Notes under the pieces: generated by a model
What the model was told of the DNA's origin: nothing
The model's input: the letters and a program-made list of their open reading frames with translations, nothing else
Databases searched by the model: none
Source: CADEED01 sp035701825
Lineage (GTDB): Bacteria > Pseudomonadota > Gammaproteobacteria > Steroidobacterales > Steroidobacteraceae
DNA: 64,000 nucleotides
Direction: 5' to 3'
Assembly (NCBI GenBank): GCA_035701825.1
Contig: DASSRK010000119.1
Location: 1 to 64,000, forward strand
Position numbers and translations under genes: made by a program
In this document: positions 41,149-50,225 of the stretch, piece by piece
Numbering within the stretch: position 1 is the stretch's first letter
Layout of the letters: every line of letters begins with the position of its first letter

Positions 41149-43020
41149 GTGCTGGAGTTCGCGCGCTGGAAGTACATCCTCGTTTCCATCGTCCTGCTGG
41201 TAGCGCTGCTGTTCGCGCTGCCCAACGTGTTCGGTGACGACACCGCGCTGCAGATCGCCCGCAAGGATCGCAACGCGCCCGTGGCCGCCGAGCTCGAGCA
41301 CGTCGAGCAGGTCCTGAAGGACAACGGCGTCGAGTACAAGCGCGCCTACCTCGACGGCGCGAGCATCATGATCCGCTTCGCCGACGACGCCGAGCAGCGC
41401 AAGGCGCGCGACGTGGTGCGCGAAGACAAGAACGGGCTCACCAAGGACTACGTCAGCGCGATGATGTACGCCTCGCGCGCGCCGGCGTTCCTGCAGGCGC
41501 TGCACCTGCGCGCCATGCCGCTCGGCCTCGACCTGCGCGGCGGCCTCTATCTTCTGTACCAGGTGGACGTCGACGGCGCGGTCGACAAGCTGCTGCAGAG
41601 CTACGACCAGGACATCCGCCGCAGCCTGCGCGGCGACAACATTCCGTTCACCGACATCACCTCGCTGACCGTCGACTCGGACATCCCCAACGGCCTGCGC
41701 GTGCTGTTGCCGGCCGGCGCGGACACCGCGGCGGTGCGCAACACCATTCGCCGCACGCTGCCCGACATCGGCTGCCGCGACGGCAGCGTCACCAGCGGCT
41801 CCGCGGTCGACTGCGTGCTGACGCCCACGCAGGTGCGCGAGCGCCGCGACTTCGCGATCACGCAGAACATCACCACCCTGCGCAACCGCGTCAACGAGCT
41901 CGGCGTCTCCGAGCCCATCGTGCAGCGCCAGGGCATCGACCGCATCGCCGTGCAGCTGCCCGGCGTGCAGAACTCCGCCGAGGTGAAGGACAAGCTCGGC
42001 AAGGTCGCGACGCTGGAATTCCGGCTGGTCGATCCGCGCCCGATCCCGACCAACGGGCGCGCGCCCATCGGGGCGAAGATCTACAAGCGCCGTAACACCG
42101 GCGAGCCGGTGATGCTCAAGCGCGAGGTGATCGCCACCGGCGACCAGCTCATCAACGCCACGAGCTCGGTGGGCCAGCAGGGTCCCGAGGTGCAGATCAC
42201 GCTGAACAGCGCCGCGGGCGAGGAGATGCTGCGCACCACGCGCGCCAATCTCGGCAAGCCCATGGCCACGGTGTTCATCGAGCAGCGCACCGAGATCGTC
42301 GACGTCAACGGCCAGAAGACCTCGCGCACCGTCAAGGATGAGCAGGTGATCAACACCGCCACCATCCAGGGCATCTTCAGCAACCGCTTCCAGACCACCG
42401 GCCTCACCACCAACGAAGCCACCGAGCTCGCGCAGCTGCTGCGCGGCGGCGCGCTGTCGGCGCCGATCTCGATCGCCAACGAGTACGTGATCGGCCCGAC
42501 GCTCGGCAAGGAGAACATCCGCATGGGCGTGACCGCGCTGGTGGTCGGCATGGCGGCGCTGTTCGTCTTCATGATCATCTATTACCAGGTGTTCGGCATC
42601 GTCGCGGACCTGGTGCTGCTCGCCAACGTGGTGCTGCTGACCGCGCTGCTGTCGATGATCGGCACCGCGCTTTCGCTGCCCGGTATCGCCGGCATCATCC
42701 TCACGGTCGGCATGGCGGTCGACGCCAACGTGCTCATCTACGAACGCATCCGCGAGGAGCTGCGCAACGGCGTGTCGCCGCAGGCCGCGATCCGCGCCGG
42801 CTTCGACAAGGCGTTCTCGGCGATCCTCGATTCCAACATCACCACGCTGATCGCGGGCCTGGTGCTGTGGGTGTTCGGCACCGGCGCCATCCGCGGGTTC
42901 GCGGTGGTGCTGTCGCTCGGCATCCTCACTTCCATGTTCACCGCGCTGATGGGTTCGCGCGCCTTGCTCACGCTGATGTACGGCGGGAAGCGCAAGGTCG
43001 CGCGCCTCGCCATCGGCTGA
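41149..43020 (+). CDS. secD: Protein translocase subunit SecD
   Basis: 623-residue inner-membrane protein with six helices and a large periplasmic domain. Helix 1 is YILVSIVLLVALLFALPNVFG; the conserved LGLDLRGGLYLLYQVDV begins the P1 region; the C-terminal RND-like bundle contains GMAVDANVLIYERIREE. It uses the proton gradient to pull secreted proteins through the Sec channel. GTG start at 41149, 5 nt after yajC; secF follows in 25 nt. Confidence 0.97.
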   Translation: MLEFARWKYILVSIVLLVALLFALPNVFGDDTALQIARKDRNAPVAAELEHVEQVLKDNGVEYKRAYLDGASIMIRFADDAEQRKARDVVREDKNGLTKDYVSAMMYASRAPAFLQALHLRAMPLGLDLRGGLYLLYQVDVDGAVDKLLQSYDQDIRRSLRGDNIPFTDITSLTVDSDIPNGLRVLLPAGADTAAVRNTIRRTLPDIGCRDGSVTSGSAVDCVLTPTQVRERRDFAITQNITTLRNRVNELGVSEPIVQRQGIDRIAVQLPGVQNSAEVKDKLGKVATLEFRLVDPRPIPTNGRAPIGAKIYKRRNTGEPVMLKREVIATGDQLINATSSVGQQGPEVQITLNSAAGEEMLRTTRANLGKPMATVFIEQRTEIVDVNGQKTSRTVKDEQVINTATIQGIFSNRFQTTGLTTNEATELAQLLRGGALSAPISIANEYVIGPTLGKENIRMGVTALVVGMAALFVFMIIYYQVFGIVADLVLLANVVLLTALLSMIGTALSLPGIAGIILTVGMAVDANVLIYERIREELRNGVSPQAAIRAGFDKAFSAILDSNITTLIAGLVLWVFGTGAIRGFAVVLSLGILTSMFTALMGSRALLTLMYGGKRKVARLAIG

Positions 43021-43045
43021 CGGCAAAGCTCACAGGACTGCATCC

Positions 43046-43978
43046 GTGGAATTCTTCCATAAGAAAACCAACTTCCCGTTCATGGCCACGCGCCGCGTGT
43101 GGTACACGCTGTCGGCCGTCATGATGATCGTGTGCTTCGTGTCGTTCGCGATGCGCGGGCTCAACTTCGCCATCGACTTCACCGGCGGCACCGGCATCGA
43201 GGCCACCTTCACGAAACCCGCCGACATCGAGCGCATCCGCTCGGCGGTGAGCGCCGCGGGCTACCACGAGCCGCAGGTCACCACGCTGACCACGGTGCGC
43301 GACGTGCAGATCCGACTGCAGCACACCGACGAGAAAAGCGACGTGTTGCGTCCCAAGTTCGAGGCGCTGCTGAAGACCATCGACCCGGGCGTGCAGATCA
43401 CCAGCCTCGCGGTGGTGGGTCCGCAGGTCGGCGACGAACTGCGCAATGCCGCCATCGTCTCGCTGGCCGTGACGCTGGTGCTGATCGCGCTGTACATCAT
43501 CATGCGCTTCCACACCTGGCGCCTGTCGCTCGGCGCCATCCTCGCGGTGATGCACGACCCGATCCTGGTGCTGGGCGTGTTCTCGATCACCAGGACGCCG
43601 TTCGACCTGCCGGTGGTCGCCGCGGTGCTCGCGGTCATCGGTTACTCGCTGAACGACACCGTCATCGTGTTCGACCGCATCCGCGAGAACTTCGAGCGCA
43701 ACCGCCGCCAGGCGCCGCAGATCACGCTCGACCAGGCCATCAACCAGACGCTGTCGCGTACCATCATGACCAAGGTGGTCACCTCGATCGTGGTCGTGAC
43801 GCTGCTGCTGCTCGGCGGCCCGGCGTTGCGCGGCTTCTCCGAGGCGCTGCTCATCGGCATCATCGCCGGCACCTACTCGTCGATCTGGATCTCGAGCGCG
43901 ATCGCGCTGTCGTGCGGCCTGAAGGCCGAACACGTGTTCCCCACGGTGCGCAAAGACCCGATCGACGAGCTGCCCTAG
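43046..43978 (+). CDS. secF: Protein translocase subunit SecF
   Basis: 310 residues, six helices, partner of SecD. N-terminal YTLSAVMMIVCFVSFAMRGLNFAIDFTGGTGIEATF contains the conserved D-F-GG motif; the C-terminal half has VIGYSLNDTVIVFDRIREN and GTYSSIWISSAIAL. GTG start at 43046. terC follows after 3 nt. Confidence 0.97.
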   Translation: MEFFHKKTNFPFMATRRVWYTLSAVMMIVCFVSFAMRGLNFAIDFTGGTGIEATFTKPADIERIRSAVSAAGYHEPQVTTLTTVRDVQIRLQHTDEKSDVLRPKFEALLKTIDPGVQITSLAVVGPQVGDELRNAAIVSLAVTLVLIALYIIMRFHTWRLSLGAILAVMHDPILVLGVFSITRTPFDLPVVAAVLAVIGYSLNDTVIVFDRIRENFERNRRQAPQITLDQAINQTLSRTIMTKVVTSIVVVTLLLLGGPALRGFSEALLIGIIAGTYSSIWISSAIALSCGLKAEHVFPTVRKDPIDELP

Positions 43979-43981
43979 CGC

Positions 43982-44740
43982 ATGTTGGAAATGCTGAGTG
44001 ATCCCCACGCCTGGATAGCGTTCCTCACGCTCTCGGCGCTGGAGATCGTGCTCGGCATCGACAACATCATCTTCATCTCCATCCTGGTGAGCCGCCTGCC
44101 GCCCGAGCGGCGCGAGGCCGCGCGCATCACCGGCCTCGGACTCGCGATGCTGACGCGCATCGCGCTGCTGTTCTCCATCGTGTGGCTGACGCGGCTCACC
44201 AGGCCGCTGGTCACCCTGCCGCTTTTCGGCAACGAGTTCTCCGGGCGCGACCTCATTCTGTTCGCGGGCGGCCTGTTCCTGCTGGCCAAGAGCGTGACCG
44301 AGATCCACGAGACGCTCGAGGGTGCGCAGGACGAGCGCAGCACGCGCGTGTTCGCGAGCTTCGTGGTGATCGTGGTGCAGATCGCGGTCATCGACATCGT
44401 GTTCTCGCTCGACTCGGTGTTCACCGCCGTGGGCCTCGCGCGGCCCGACCAACTGCCCATCATGGTGGCCGCCATCGTGCTCGCCATCCTGGTCATGATG
44501 TGGGTGTCGGGCGCGATCAGCGCGTTCATCGAGAAGCACCCGACCATCAAGATCCTGGCGCTGGCGTTCCTGATCCTGGTGGGCGTGGTGCTGGTGGTGG
44601 ACGCATTCCACGTCGAAGTGCCCAAGGGCTACCTGTACTTCGCGATGGCGTTCTCGGTAGGCGTCGAGATGGTGAATATCCGCCTGCGCCGCCTGCTGGA
44701 CGCGCGCCGGGACAGGAACGACGAGAGCGCAGGGGGATAG
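43982..44740 (+). CDS. TerC-family integral membrane protein
   Basis: 252 residues with about seven helices. The conserved acidic motifs LSALEIVLGIDNIIFISIL (helix 1) and DIVFSLDSVFTAVG (helix 5) are those of TerC/Alx/YoaE, several of which export Mn2+ or are used by secreted metalloproteins. It lies 3 nt after secF, so it is probably co-transcribed with the secretion genes. Metal loading of exported proteins would fit that context but is inference. Confidence 0.9.
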   Translation: MLEMLSDPHAWIAFLTLSALEIVLGIDNIIFISILVSRLPPERREAARITGLGLAMLTRIALLFSIVWLTRLTRPLVTLPLFGNEFSGRDLILFAGGLFLLAKSVTEIHETLEGAQDERSTRVFASFVVIVVQIAVIDIVFSLDSVFTAVGLARPDQLPIMVAAIVLAILVMMWVSGAISAFIEKHPTIKILALAFLILVGVVLVVDAFHVEVPKGYLYFAMAFSVGVEMVNIRLRRLLDARRDRNDESAGG

Positions 44741-44817
44741 CGGTCGGCCTGCCGCCGTGCTCGCGTAACTCGCGGGGCCTCCGTACACTCCGCCCATCAC
44801 AACTTCAGGGGTGCCCG

Positions 44818-46638
44818 ATGGGTTGGCGTACCAAGTCCATTGCTCAGGTCCAGTCCGAGTTCGATCGCGGCGAGCTGAAACGCACGCTCGGGCCCATTCA
44901 CCTGGTGCTGTTCGGCATCGGCTGCATCATTGGCGCCGGCATCTTCGTGCGCACCGGCACGGCGGCGGCCCAGTACGCCGGGCCCGCGGTGATCATCTCC
45001 TTCGTCATCGCCGGCGTGGTGTGCGCGCTCGCGGGGCTGTGCTACGCGGAGCTCGCCTCGATGCTCCCCGTGTCCGGCTCGGCGTACACGTACTCGTACA
45101 CGACGGTGGGCGAGTTCGGCGCCTGGATCATGGGCGCCCTGCTGCTGCTCGAATACGCATTGGCGGCCTCGGTGGTCGCGGTCGGTTGGTCCGGTTATGC
45201 CGTGAGCCTGCTGCACGACATAGGACTCGACATCCCCGCGGCCATGACCCAGCCGCACGGCAAGATGGTGGTCGCGTCGCTGACGTCCATCGCGCTCACC
45301 GATCCCGCGGTCACGCTGAACGGCGTCACCGCGACGCTGGCGGACGGATCGGCGGTGCAGTTCTTCTCGAACGGTACCGGCACCATCCTCGGCCACTTCA
45401 CCACGTCGATCGCGCAATACGACGTGCTCGACCCGGCGAAGGCCGGCGGCTTCGCGCTCACCAACGCGCTCGACATCGCCGTGAATGCCGACACGCAGGC
45501 GACGCTCTCCGCCGCCACCAAGGTCATGGACCCGGCCACCAGCCACCTGCGCGAGCTGGCCGCCGGGACCGTCGTGAACGTCCCCGCGCACTCGGTGGTG
45601 CAGTTGCCGAGCGGCTCGCTGTTGCCGATCGCGGCCAGCGCCGTGGTGCCGGCGCTGTTCAACCTGCCGGCGGTATTCATCACGCTGGCCGTCACCATCC
45701 TGCTGGTGATCGGCGTGTCCGAATCCGCCACGGTCAACAACATCATCGTGGCCATCAAGGTGACGGTGATCGTGCTGTTCATCATCGTCGGCGCGTTCTT
45801 CATCAAGACCGCGAACTGGCATCCGTTCATTCCCGAGCCCACCGGCGTCGAGAACCAGTTCGGCTGGGACGGCATCATCCGCGCCGCGACGATCGTGTTC
45901 TTCGCCTACATCGGGTTCGAGGCCGTCTCGACCGCGGGGCAGGAGGCACGCAACCCGCGCAAGGACATGCCCATCGGCATCCTCGGCTCGCTGATCGTCT
46001 GCACGATCCTCTACATGCTGACCTCGGCCGTGCTCACCGGCGTGGTGTCCTTCACCAAGCTCAACGTCGCGGCGCCGGTGGCCACAGCGGTGGACACCTT
46101 CGGGCCGAGCTGGGGCTGGCTCGCCAAGCTCATCAAGATTGGCGCGATTGCCGGGTTGTCCTCGGTGGTGCTGGTGCTGATGTTCGGGCAGACGCGCGTG
46201 TTCTATTCGATGTCACGCGATGGCCTGTTGCCGCCGGTGCTCGGCAAGGTGCACCCGAGGTTCAAGACGCCGTGGATCAACACGCTCATCGTGGGCGTGG
46301 TGGTGTCGTTGGCGGCGGCCGTGTTCGACATCAACTACCTCGGCGACATGACCTCGGTGGGTACGCTGGTGGCCTTCGGCCTCGTGTGCTTCTCGGTGAT
46401 CTGGCTGCGCCAGCAGCGCCCGGACCTGGAGCGCCACTTCCGCGTGCCGTTCTACCCGGTATTGCCCGCGGTCGGCGTGCTGGCGTGCTTCGTGCTCGCC
46501 TACATCGGCGTCGAGGCGCACATCCGCTGGTTCTTCGCCAAGTTCATGCTGGGCGCGATCGCCGTGTACTTCCTGTACGGCTACTGGGTGAGCCCGCTGC
46601 GCAACAAGGGCGGCGACAGCGCCAAGGCGACTAGCTAG
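44818..46638 (+). CDS. APC-superfamily (cationic amino acid transporter-like) permease with an unusual extracytoplasmic insertion
   Basis: 606 residues. The core matches CAT/YfnA-type permeases: GIGCIIGAGIFVRTGTAAAQYAGPA (helix 1), ELASMLPVSGSAYTYSYTTVGEF, EYALAASVVAVGWSGY, FAYIGFEAVSTAGQEARNPRKDMP and the later FGQTRVFYSMSRDGLLPP. Close relatives are about 460-500 residues. The extra length lies between helices 4 and 5 (about residues 142-281), a Thr/Ala/Val-rich, strand-like segment without Cys that should face the periplasm. The start ATG at 44818 gives the usual N-terminus. A hairpin terminator follows. Confidence 0.88.
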   Translation: MGWRTKSIAQVQSEFDRGELKRTLGPIHLVLFGIGCIIGAGIFVRTGTAAAQYAGPAVIISFVIAGVVCALAGLCYAELASMLPVSGSAYTYSYTTVGEFGAWIMGALLLLEYALAASVVAVGWSGYAVSLLHDIGLDIPAAMTQPHGKMVVASLTSIALTDPAVTLNGVTATLADGSAVQFFSNGTGTILGHFTTSIAQYDVLDPAKAGGFALTNALDIAVNADTQATLSAATKVMDPATSHLRELAAGTVVNVPAHSVVQLPSGSLLPIAASAVVPALFNLPAVFITLAVTILLVIGVSESATVNNIIVAIKVTVIVLFIIVGAFFIKTANWHPFIPEPTGVENQFGWDGIIRAATIVFFAYIGFEAVSTAGQEARNPRKDMPIGILGSLIVCTILYMLTSAVLTGVVSFTKLNVAAPVATAVDTFGPSWGWLAKLIKIGAIAGLSSVVLVLMFGQTRVFYSMSRDGLLPPVLGKVHPRFKTPWINTLIVGVVVSLAAAVFDINYLGDMTSVGTLVAFGLVCFSVIWLRQQRPDLERHFRVPFYPVLPAVGVLACFVLAYIGVEAHIRWFFAKFMLGAIAVYFLYGYWVSPLRNKGGDSAKATS

Positions 46639-46665
46639 TCCGCGGCGCGCCGGAAGGTTGGGGAC

Positions 46666-46689
46666 GGGAGCCGCCCGCGGGCGGCTCCC
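46666..46689. terminator. Strong hairpin terminator between convergent permease and suhB genes
   Basis: GGGAGCCGCC-CGCG-GGCGGCTCCC is a perfect 10-bp stem with a 4-nt loop, followed on the plus strand by TTCATTT. It ends one base before the suhB stop codon, so it can serve both convergent genes. Confidence 0.75.
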
Positions 46690-46690
46690 T

Positions 46691-47485
46691 TCATTTCAGC
46701 GCGTCGGTGACGTGCGGGGCGAGCGCCGCGACCAGCGCCGCGAACACCTTCGGCGTGCCGCCGACGATGTGCCCGCCCTGCTTGTAGTCGTCGCCGGTCA
46801 GCGTGCCGACACGGCCGCCCGCCTCGGTGATGAGCAGCGTGCCCGCGGCGGTGTCCCAGGGCTTGAGGCCCAGTTCCCAGAATCCATCCACACGCCCGGC
46901 CGCGACATAGGCGAGGTCGAGCGAAGCGGCGCCGGGACGGCGCAGGCCGGCGGCCCGGGTCATCACCGCTTTCTGCATGGCGAGGTATTCATCGAGCCAG
47001 GGCGAATCGGCGCGAAACGGGAACCCGGTGGCGATCAGCGCGCCTTCCAGCGTGGTCTGCTTGCTGACGCGGATCTTGCGGCCCTCGCACTGCGCGCCGT
47101 CGCCGCGCGAGGCGGTGAACATCTCCTGGCGCATGGGATCGAACACCACGGCGTGCTCGAGCCGGCCGCGGACCTGGCAGGCGATGGACACCGCGAAGGT
47201 CGGGAATCCGTGCAGGAAGTTGGTGGTGCCATCGAGCGGGTCGATGATCCACACCACGTCGCCCTTGCCGGTCTCGCCGCTTTCCTCGCCGAGGAAGGCA
47301 TGGTCGGGATGCAGCCGGCGGATGGTCTCGATGATGTCCGCTTCAGCCATGCGGTCCACTTCGGACACGTAGTCGTTGCGTCCCTTGGAGTGCACCTCGA
47401 TGCCGTCGAGGCGCGGGATGGCGCGCACGATGATGTCGCCGGCGCGGCGCGCGGCGCGGACCGCGATGTTGAGTAGGGGCTGCAT
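46691..47485 (-). CDS. suhB: Inositol-1-monophosphatase SuhB
   Basis: 264 residues, Mg-dependent phosphatase of the IMPase family; in E. coli SuhB also takes part in rRNA antitermination. The metal site FLGEESGETGKGDVVWIIDPLDGTTNFLHGFP contains the conserved E-E-S and DPLDGT; the C-terminal motif is KPWDTAAGTLLITEAGG. Standard length. It is divergent from trmJ with 30 nt between starts, a layout seen in many gammaproteobacteria. Confidence 0.96.
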   Translation of the reverse strand: MQPLLNIAVRAARRAGDIIVRAIPRLDGIEVHSKGRNDYVSEVDRMAEADIIETIRRLHPDHAFLGEESGETGKGDVVWIIDPLDGTTNFLHGFPTFAVSIACQVRGRLEHAVVFDPMRQEMFTASRGDGAQCEGRKIRVSKQTTLEGALIATGFPFRADSPWLDEYLAMQKAVMTRAAGLRRPGAASLDLAYVAAGRVDGFWELGLKPWDTAAGTLLITEAGGRVGTLTGDDYKQGGHIVGGTPKVFAALVAALAPHVTDALK

Positions 47486-47515
47486 GCGTGGGGCTGGCTG
47501 CTGAAAAGGGCCGCT

Positions 47516-48292
47516 ATGATACAGGCCATGCCCTTGTCCGCCATTCGCATCGTGCTGGTCGAGCCGTCACACCCCGGCAACATCGGGGCGGTGGCGCGCG
47601 CCATGAAGAACATGGCCCTGTCAGAGCTGGTGCTGGTGCGCCCGAAGGCTTTTCCGCATCCCGAAGCCGTGGCGCGTGCCTCGGGCGCCGACGACCTGCT
47701 GGCGCGCGCACGCGTGGTCGACAGCGTGACGGACGCGGTCGCGGATGCCGGCTTCGTAGCCGCCACCACCTCGCGCCCGCGCGACCAGAATTTCCGCGCG
47801 CTCGATCTGCACGAGGCCGCGCAGCGCATCTTCGAAATGAGCGAGCGCGGCCCGGCCGCCATCCTGTTCGGCGCCGAGCGCACCGGGCTCACCAACGAGG
47901 AACTGGCGCTGGCGCACCTGCTGATCCGCATCCCGGCGAACCCGGACTATCCGTCGCTGAACCTCGCCATGGCGGTGCAGCTCACCAGCTACGAGCTGTT
48001 CCGCGCCGCCGGCAGTCCCGCGAGCTCGCGGCCGCTGTCCGAGCCCGCCGTGCCGCTCGCGCCCGGCGCCGAGATGGAGCGCTTCTACGCCCACCTGCGG
48101 CAGGTCATGGACGAGGTGGACTTCAAGGACCGCACCACCGGCGGCACGCACCTGATGACCCGCATCCGCCGGCTGTTCCAGCGCTGCGAAATGGACCAGA
48201 ACGAGGTCAACATCCTGCGCGGCATCCTGACGTCGGTGCAGCAGAAGCGGCGTCGTGCCGGAGGTGCGCACGACGACGAGGTCGGCGGGTGA
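47516..48292 (+). CDS. trmJ: tRNA (cytidine/uridine-2'-O-)-methyltransferase TrmJ
   Basis: 258-residue SPOUT methyltransferase modifying position 32 of tRNAs. The knot motifs are HPGNIGAVARAMKNM, AAILFGAERTGLTNEEL and IPANPDYPSLNLAMAVQL; the C-terminal helical extension includes RTTGGTHLMTRIRRLF. AAGGG five bases upstream supports the ATG at 47516 over the one at 47528. The stop overlaps the next start (GTGA). In gammaproteobacteria trmJ usually precedes iscR-iscS-iscU; here iscR is absent. Confidence 0.95.
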   Translation: MIQAMPLSAIRIVLVEPSHPGNIGAVARAMKNMALSELVLVRPKAFPHPEAVARASGADDLLARARVVDSVTDAVADAGFVAATTSRPRDQNFRALDLHEAAQRIFEMSERGPAAILFGAERTGLTNEELALAHLLIRIPANPDYPSLNLAMAVQLTSYELFRAAGSPASSRPLSEPAVPLAPGAEMERFYAHLRQVMDEVDFKDRTTGGTHLMTRIRRLFQRCEMDQNEVNILRGILTSVQQKRRRAGGAHDDEVGG

Positions 48293-49905
48293 CTATCTAC
48301 CTCGACTACGCCGCCACCACCCCGGTGGATCCGCGCGTGGCCGCGGTCATGGCCGAGTGCCTCGCGGATCCCGCGGCGCAGGGCAACGCGGCCTCGGCCA
48401 CGCACGGCCTGGGGCTGGCGGCCAGCGAGCGGGTCGAGCGCGCCCGCGCCGAAGTGGCGGCGCTGATCGGCGCCGGGCCGCGCGAGATCATCTTCACTTC
48501 CGGGGCCACCGAGGCTAACAACCTGGCGCTGCTCGGCGTGGCGCGCGCCGCGCGCCGCGCGGGGCAGGCGGGACACATCGTCAGCGCGAGGACCGAGCAC
48601 AAGTCGGTTCTCGACGCCTGCAGGCAGCTCGAGCAGGAGGGCTTCGCCGTCACGCGGGTCGAGCCCGACGAGAGCGGCCGCGTGCCGCCCGAAGCCATCC
48701 ACATGGCGCTGCGCGAGGACACGCTGCTGGTGTCGGTCATGCTCGCCAACAACGAGATCGGCGTGGTCAACGACGTCGCCGCGGTGGCGCGGCTGGCCGC
48801 GGCGCGCGGTGTGCTGGTGCACACCGACGCCTCGCAGGCCGTGGGCAAACTACCCGTCGACGTGCGCGGCCTCGGCGTGGATTTCCTGTCGCTCACCGCG
48901 CACAAGTTCTACGGGCCGAAGGGCATCGGTGCGCTGTACGTGCGCGAAGCGGCGCGGCCGCGCATCGCGCCGCTGCAGTTCGGCGGCGGGCACGAACGCG
49001 GGCTGCGCCCCGGCACGCTGCCGACGCACCAGGTGGTCGGGCTCGGCGCCGCGGCGGCGCTGGCGCGCGAGCAGGGCGCTCGCGACGCCGCGCATGCGCG
49101 CGACCTGGCCGAGCGCCTGGCGCGCGAGCTCGCCACGATCCCGGGCGTGCGCTTCAACGACCGTCACGCCGAGGGCGTGCCGGGCCTGGTGAATGCCTCG
49201 TTCGAAGGCGTCGAAGGCGAGAGCCTGGTCACCGGGCTGCCGGAGATCGCCGTCTCCACGGGTTCGGCCTGCAGCTCGGCGAGCCGCGAGCCCAGCTACG
49301 TGCTGCGCGCGCTGGGACGCAGTGCCGAGCTTGCGCAGAGCTCGTTGCGCCTGTCGCTCGGGCGGTTTTCGACCGCGGCCGAGGTGGACGCGGCCGCCAC
49401 GGCCATCCAGGGCGAAGTGGCGCGCCTGCGCGCCCTCGCGGGTGGTGCGTCACCGGGATCCCTGGCCCAGCGGCCGATCGACCCGGATTCGTCGTTGGCG
49501 TCGGGGAATACGTTGCTGGGACGCACTCTGAACCCGCTGGCGAGACGCTATTTCCTCGCTGCCCCGCGTGCGCCCCTGGCCCCGGATGGCGCGCATCGCG
49601 CGCAGCTGCATTCCGGCGGCGCCGGGCGCGAGGCGGATGGAACGGCGGTGCGCTTCGAGCTGGAAATCGCCGCAGGGAGTGTGAAAAGTGCCCGTTTCAG
49701 CGCGTACGGTTGCCCCCATACTGTGGCCCTCGCCGCCTGGTTATGTGAGACGCTCGAGGGCGCTCGCGTCGGGGATCCGCTTCCGGGGAACCCGATGGAC
49801 TGGGCGGAGAAGTTCGCCGTCCCGGCCGAGAAACTCGGCCGGCTGTTGATCGTCGAAGATGCATTGCGCGCAGTCATGGAAAGCGCGCGCCAGGGTTCGA
49901 AATGA
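48289..49905 (+). CDS. Cysteine desulfurase (IscS) fused to a degenerate IscU-like scaffold domain
   Basis: 538 residues. Residues 1 to about 380 are a complete group-I IscS: YLDYAATTPVDPRV, SGATEANNLALLG, the PLP lysine Lys206 (LTAHKFYGPKG) and the mobile-loop Cys328 (STGSACSSASREPSYVLRALG). After a linker (about 385-445), residues 446-535 resemble IscU/NifU-N: AVRFELEIAAGSVKSARFSAYGCPHTVALAAWLCE, then AEKFAVPAEKLGRLLIVEDALRAVM. Of the three IscU ligand cysteines only the middle one (Cys475, YGC) remains; the GAPACGD-type Cys is lost, and the H-C-S triad reads G-R-L. Stand-alone IscS proteins are about 400 residues. GTG start overlaps trmJ; stop overlaps iscA. Confidence 0.9.
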   Translation: MTIYLDYAATTPVDPRVAAVMAECLADPAAQGNAASATHGLGLAASERVERARAEVAALIGAGPREIIFTSGATEANNLALLGVARAARRAGQAGHIVSARTEHKSVLDACRQLEQEGFAVTRVEPDESGRVPPEAIHMALREDTLLVSVMLANNEIGVVNDVAAVARLAAARGVLVHTDASQAVGKLPVDVRGLGVDFLSLTAHKFYGPKGIGALYVREAARPRIAPLQFGGGHERGLRPGTLPTHQVVGLGAAAALAREQGARDAAHARDLAERLARELATIPGVRFNDRHAEGVPGLVNASFEGVEGESLVTGLPEIAVSTGSACSSASREPSYVLRALGRSAELAQSSLRLSLGRFSTAAEVDAAATAIQGEVARLRALAGGASPGSLAQRPIDPDSSLASGNTLLGRTLNPLARRYFLAAPRAPLAPDGAHRAQLHSGGAGREADGTAVRFELEIAAGSVKSARFSAYGCPHTVALAAWLCETLEGARVGDPLPGNPMDWAEKFAVPAEKLGRLLIVEDALRAVMESARQGSK

Positions 49906-50225
49906 GCATTTCGCTGACACAAGCCGCTGCAGATCGCGTCAAGACCTTCCTGGCCTCGCGGGGCAAGGGACTGGGCCTGCGGCTCGGCGTGCGCAAGACC
50001 GGCTGCTCGGGGTTCGCCTACGTCGTGAATTACGCCGATGACTCGGCCGCGAACGACCTGGTGTTCGAGGACCGGGGCGTCAAGGTGTTCGTCGATCCGG
50101 ACAGCCTGCCGCTGATCAACGGCACCACCGTGGACTTCGTCAAACAGGGCCTCAACGAGGCCTTCCGCTTCCACAACCCGAACATCAAGGGGGAATGCGG
50201 ATGCGGGGAGTCCTTCAGCGTCTAG
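49902..50225 (+). CDS. iscA: A-type iron-sulfur carrier protein (IscA/SufA/ErpA family)
   Basis: 107 residues. The three conserved cysteines are in RKTGCSGFAYVV and GECGCGESF, the full A-type pattern. SLPLINGTTVDFVKQGLNEAFRFHNPNIKG is also typical. It receives and delivers Fe-S clusters. It overlaps the desulfurase fusion by 4 nt (ATGA), so the two are translationally coupled. hscB, hscA and fdx, which usually follow, are absent; the next gene is ndk after 144 nt. Confidence 0.94.
   Translation: MSISLTQAAADRVKTFLASRGKGLGLRLGVRKTGCSGFAYVVNYADDSAANDLVFEDRGVKVFVDPDSLPLINGTTVDFVKQGLNEAFRFHNPNIKGECGCGESFSV

Noticed and set aside
49440..49905. IscU-like tail as a frameshifted separate iscU gene
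   Set aside because: The frame is continuous with no stop, no internal start with a ribosome site is obvious, and the lost cysteines cannot be restored by shifting the frame.
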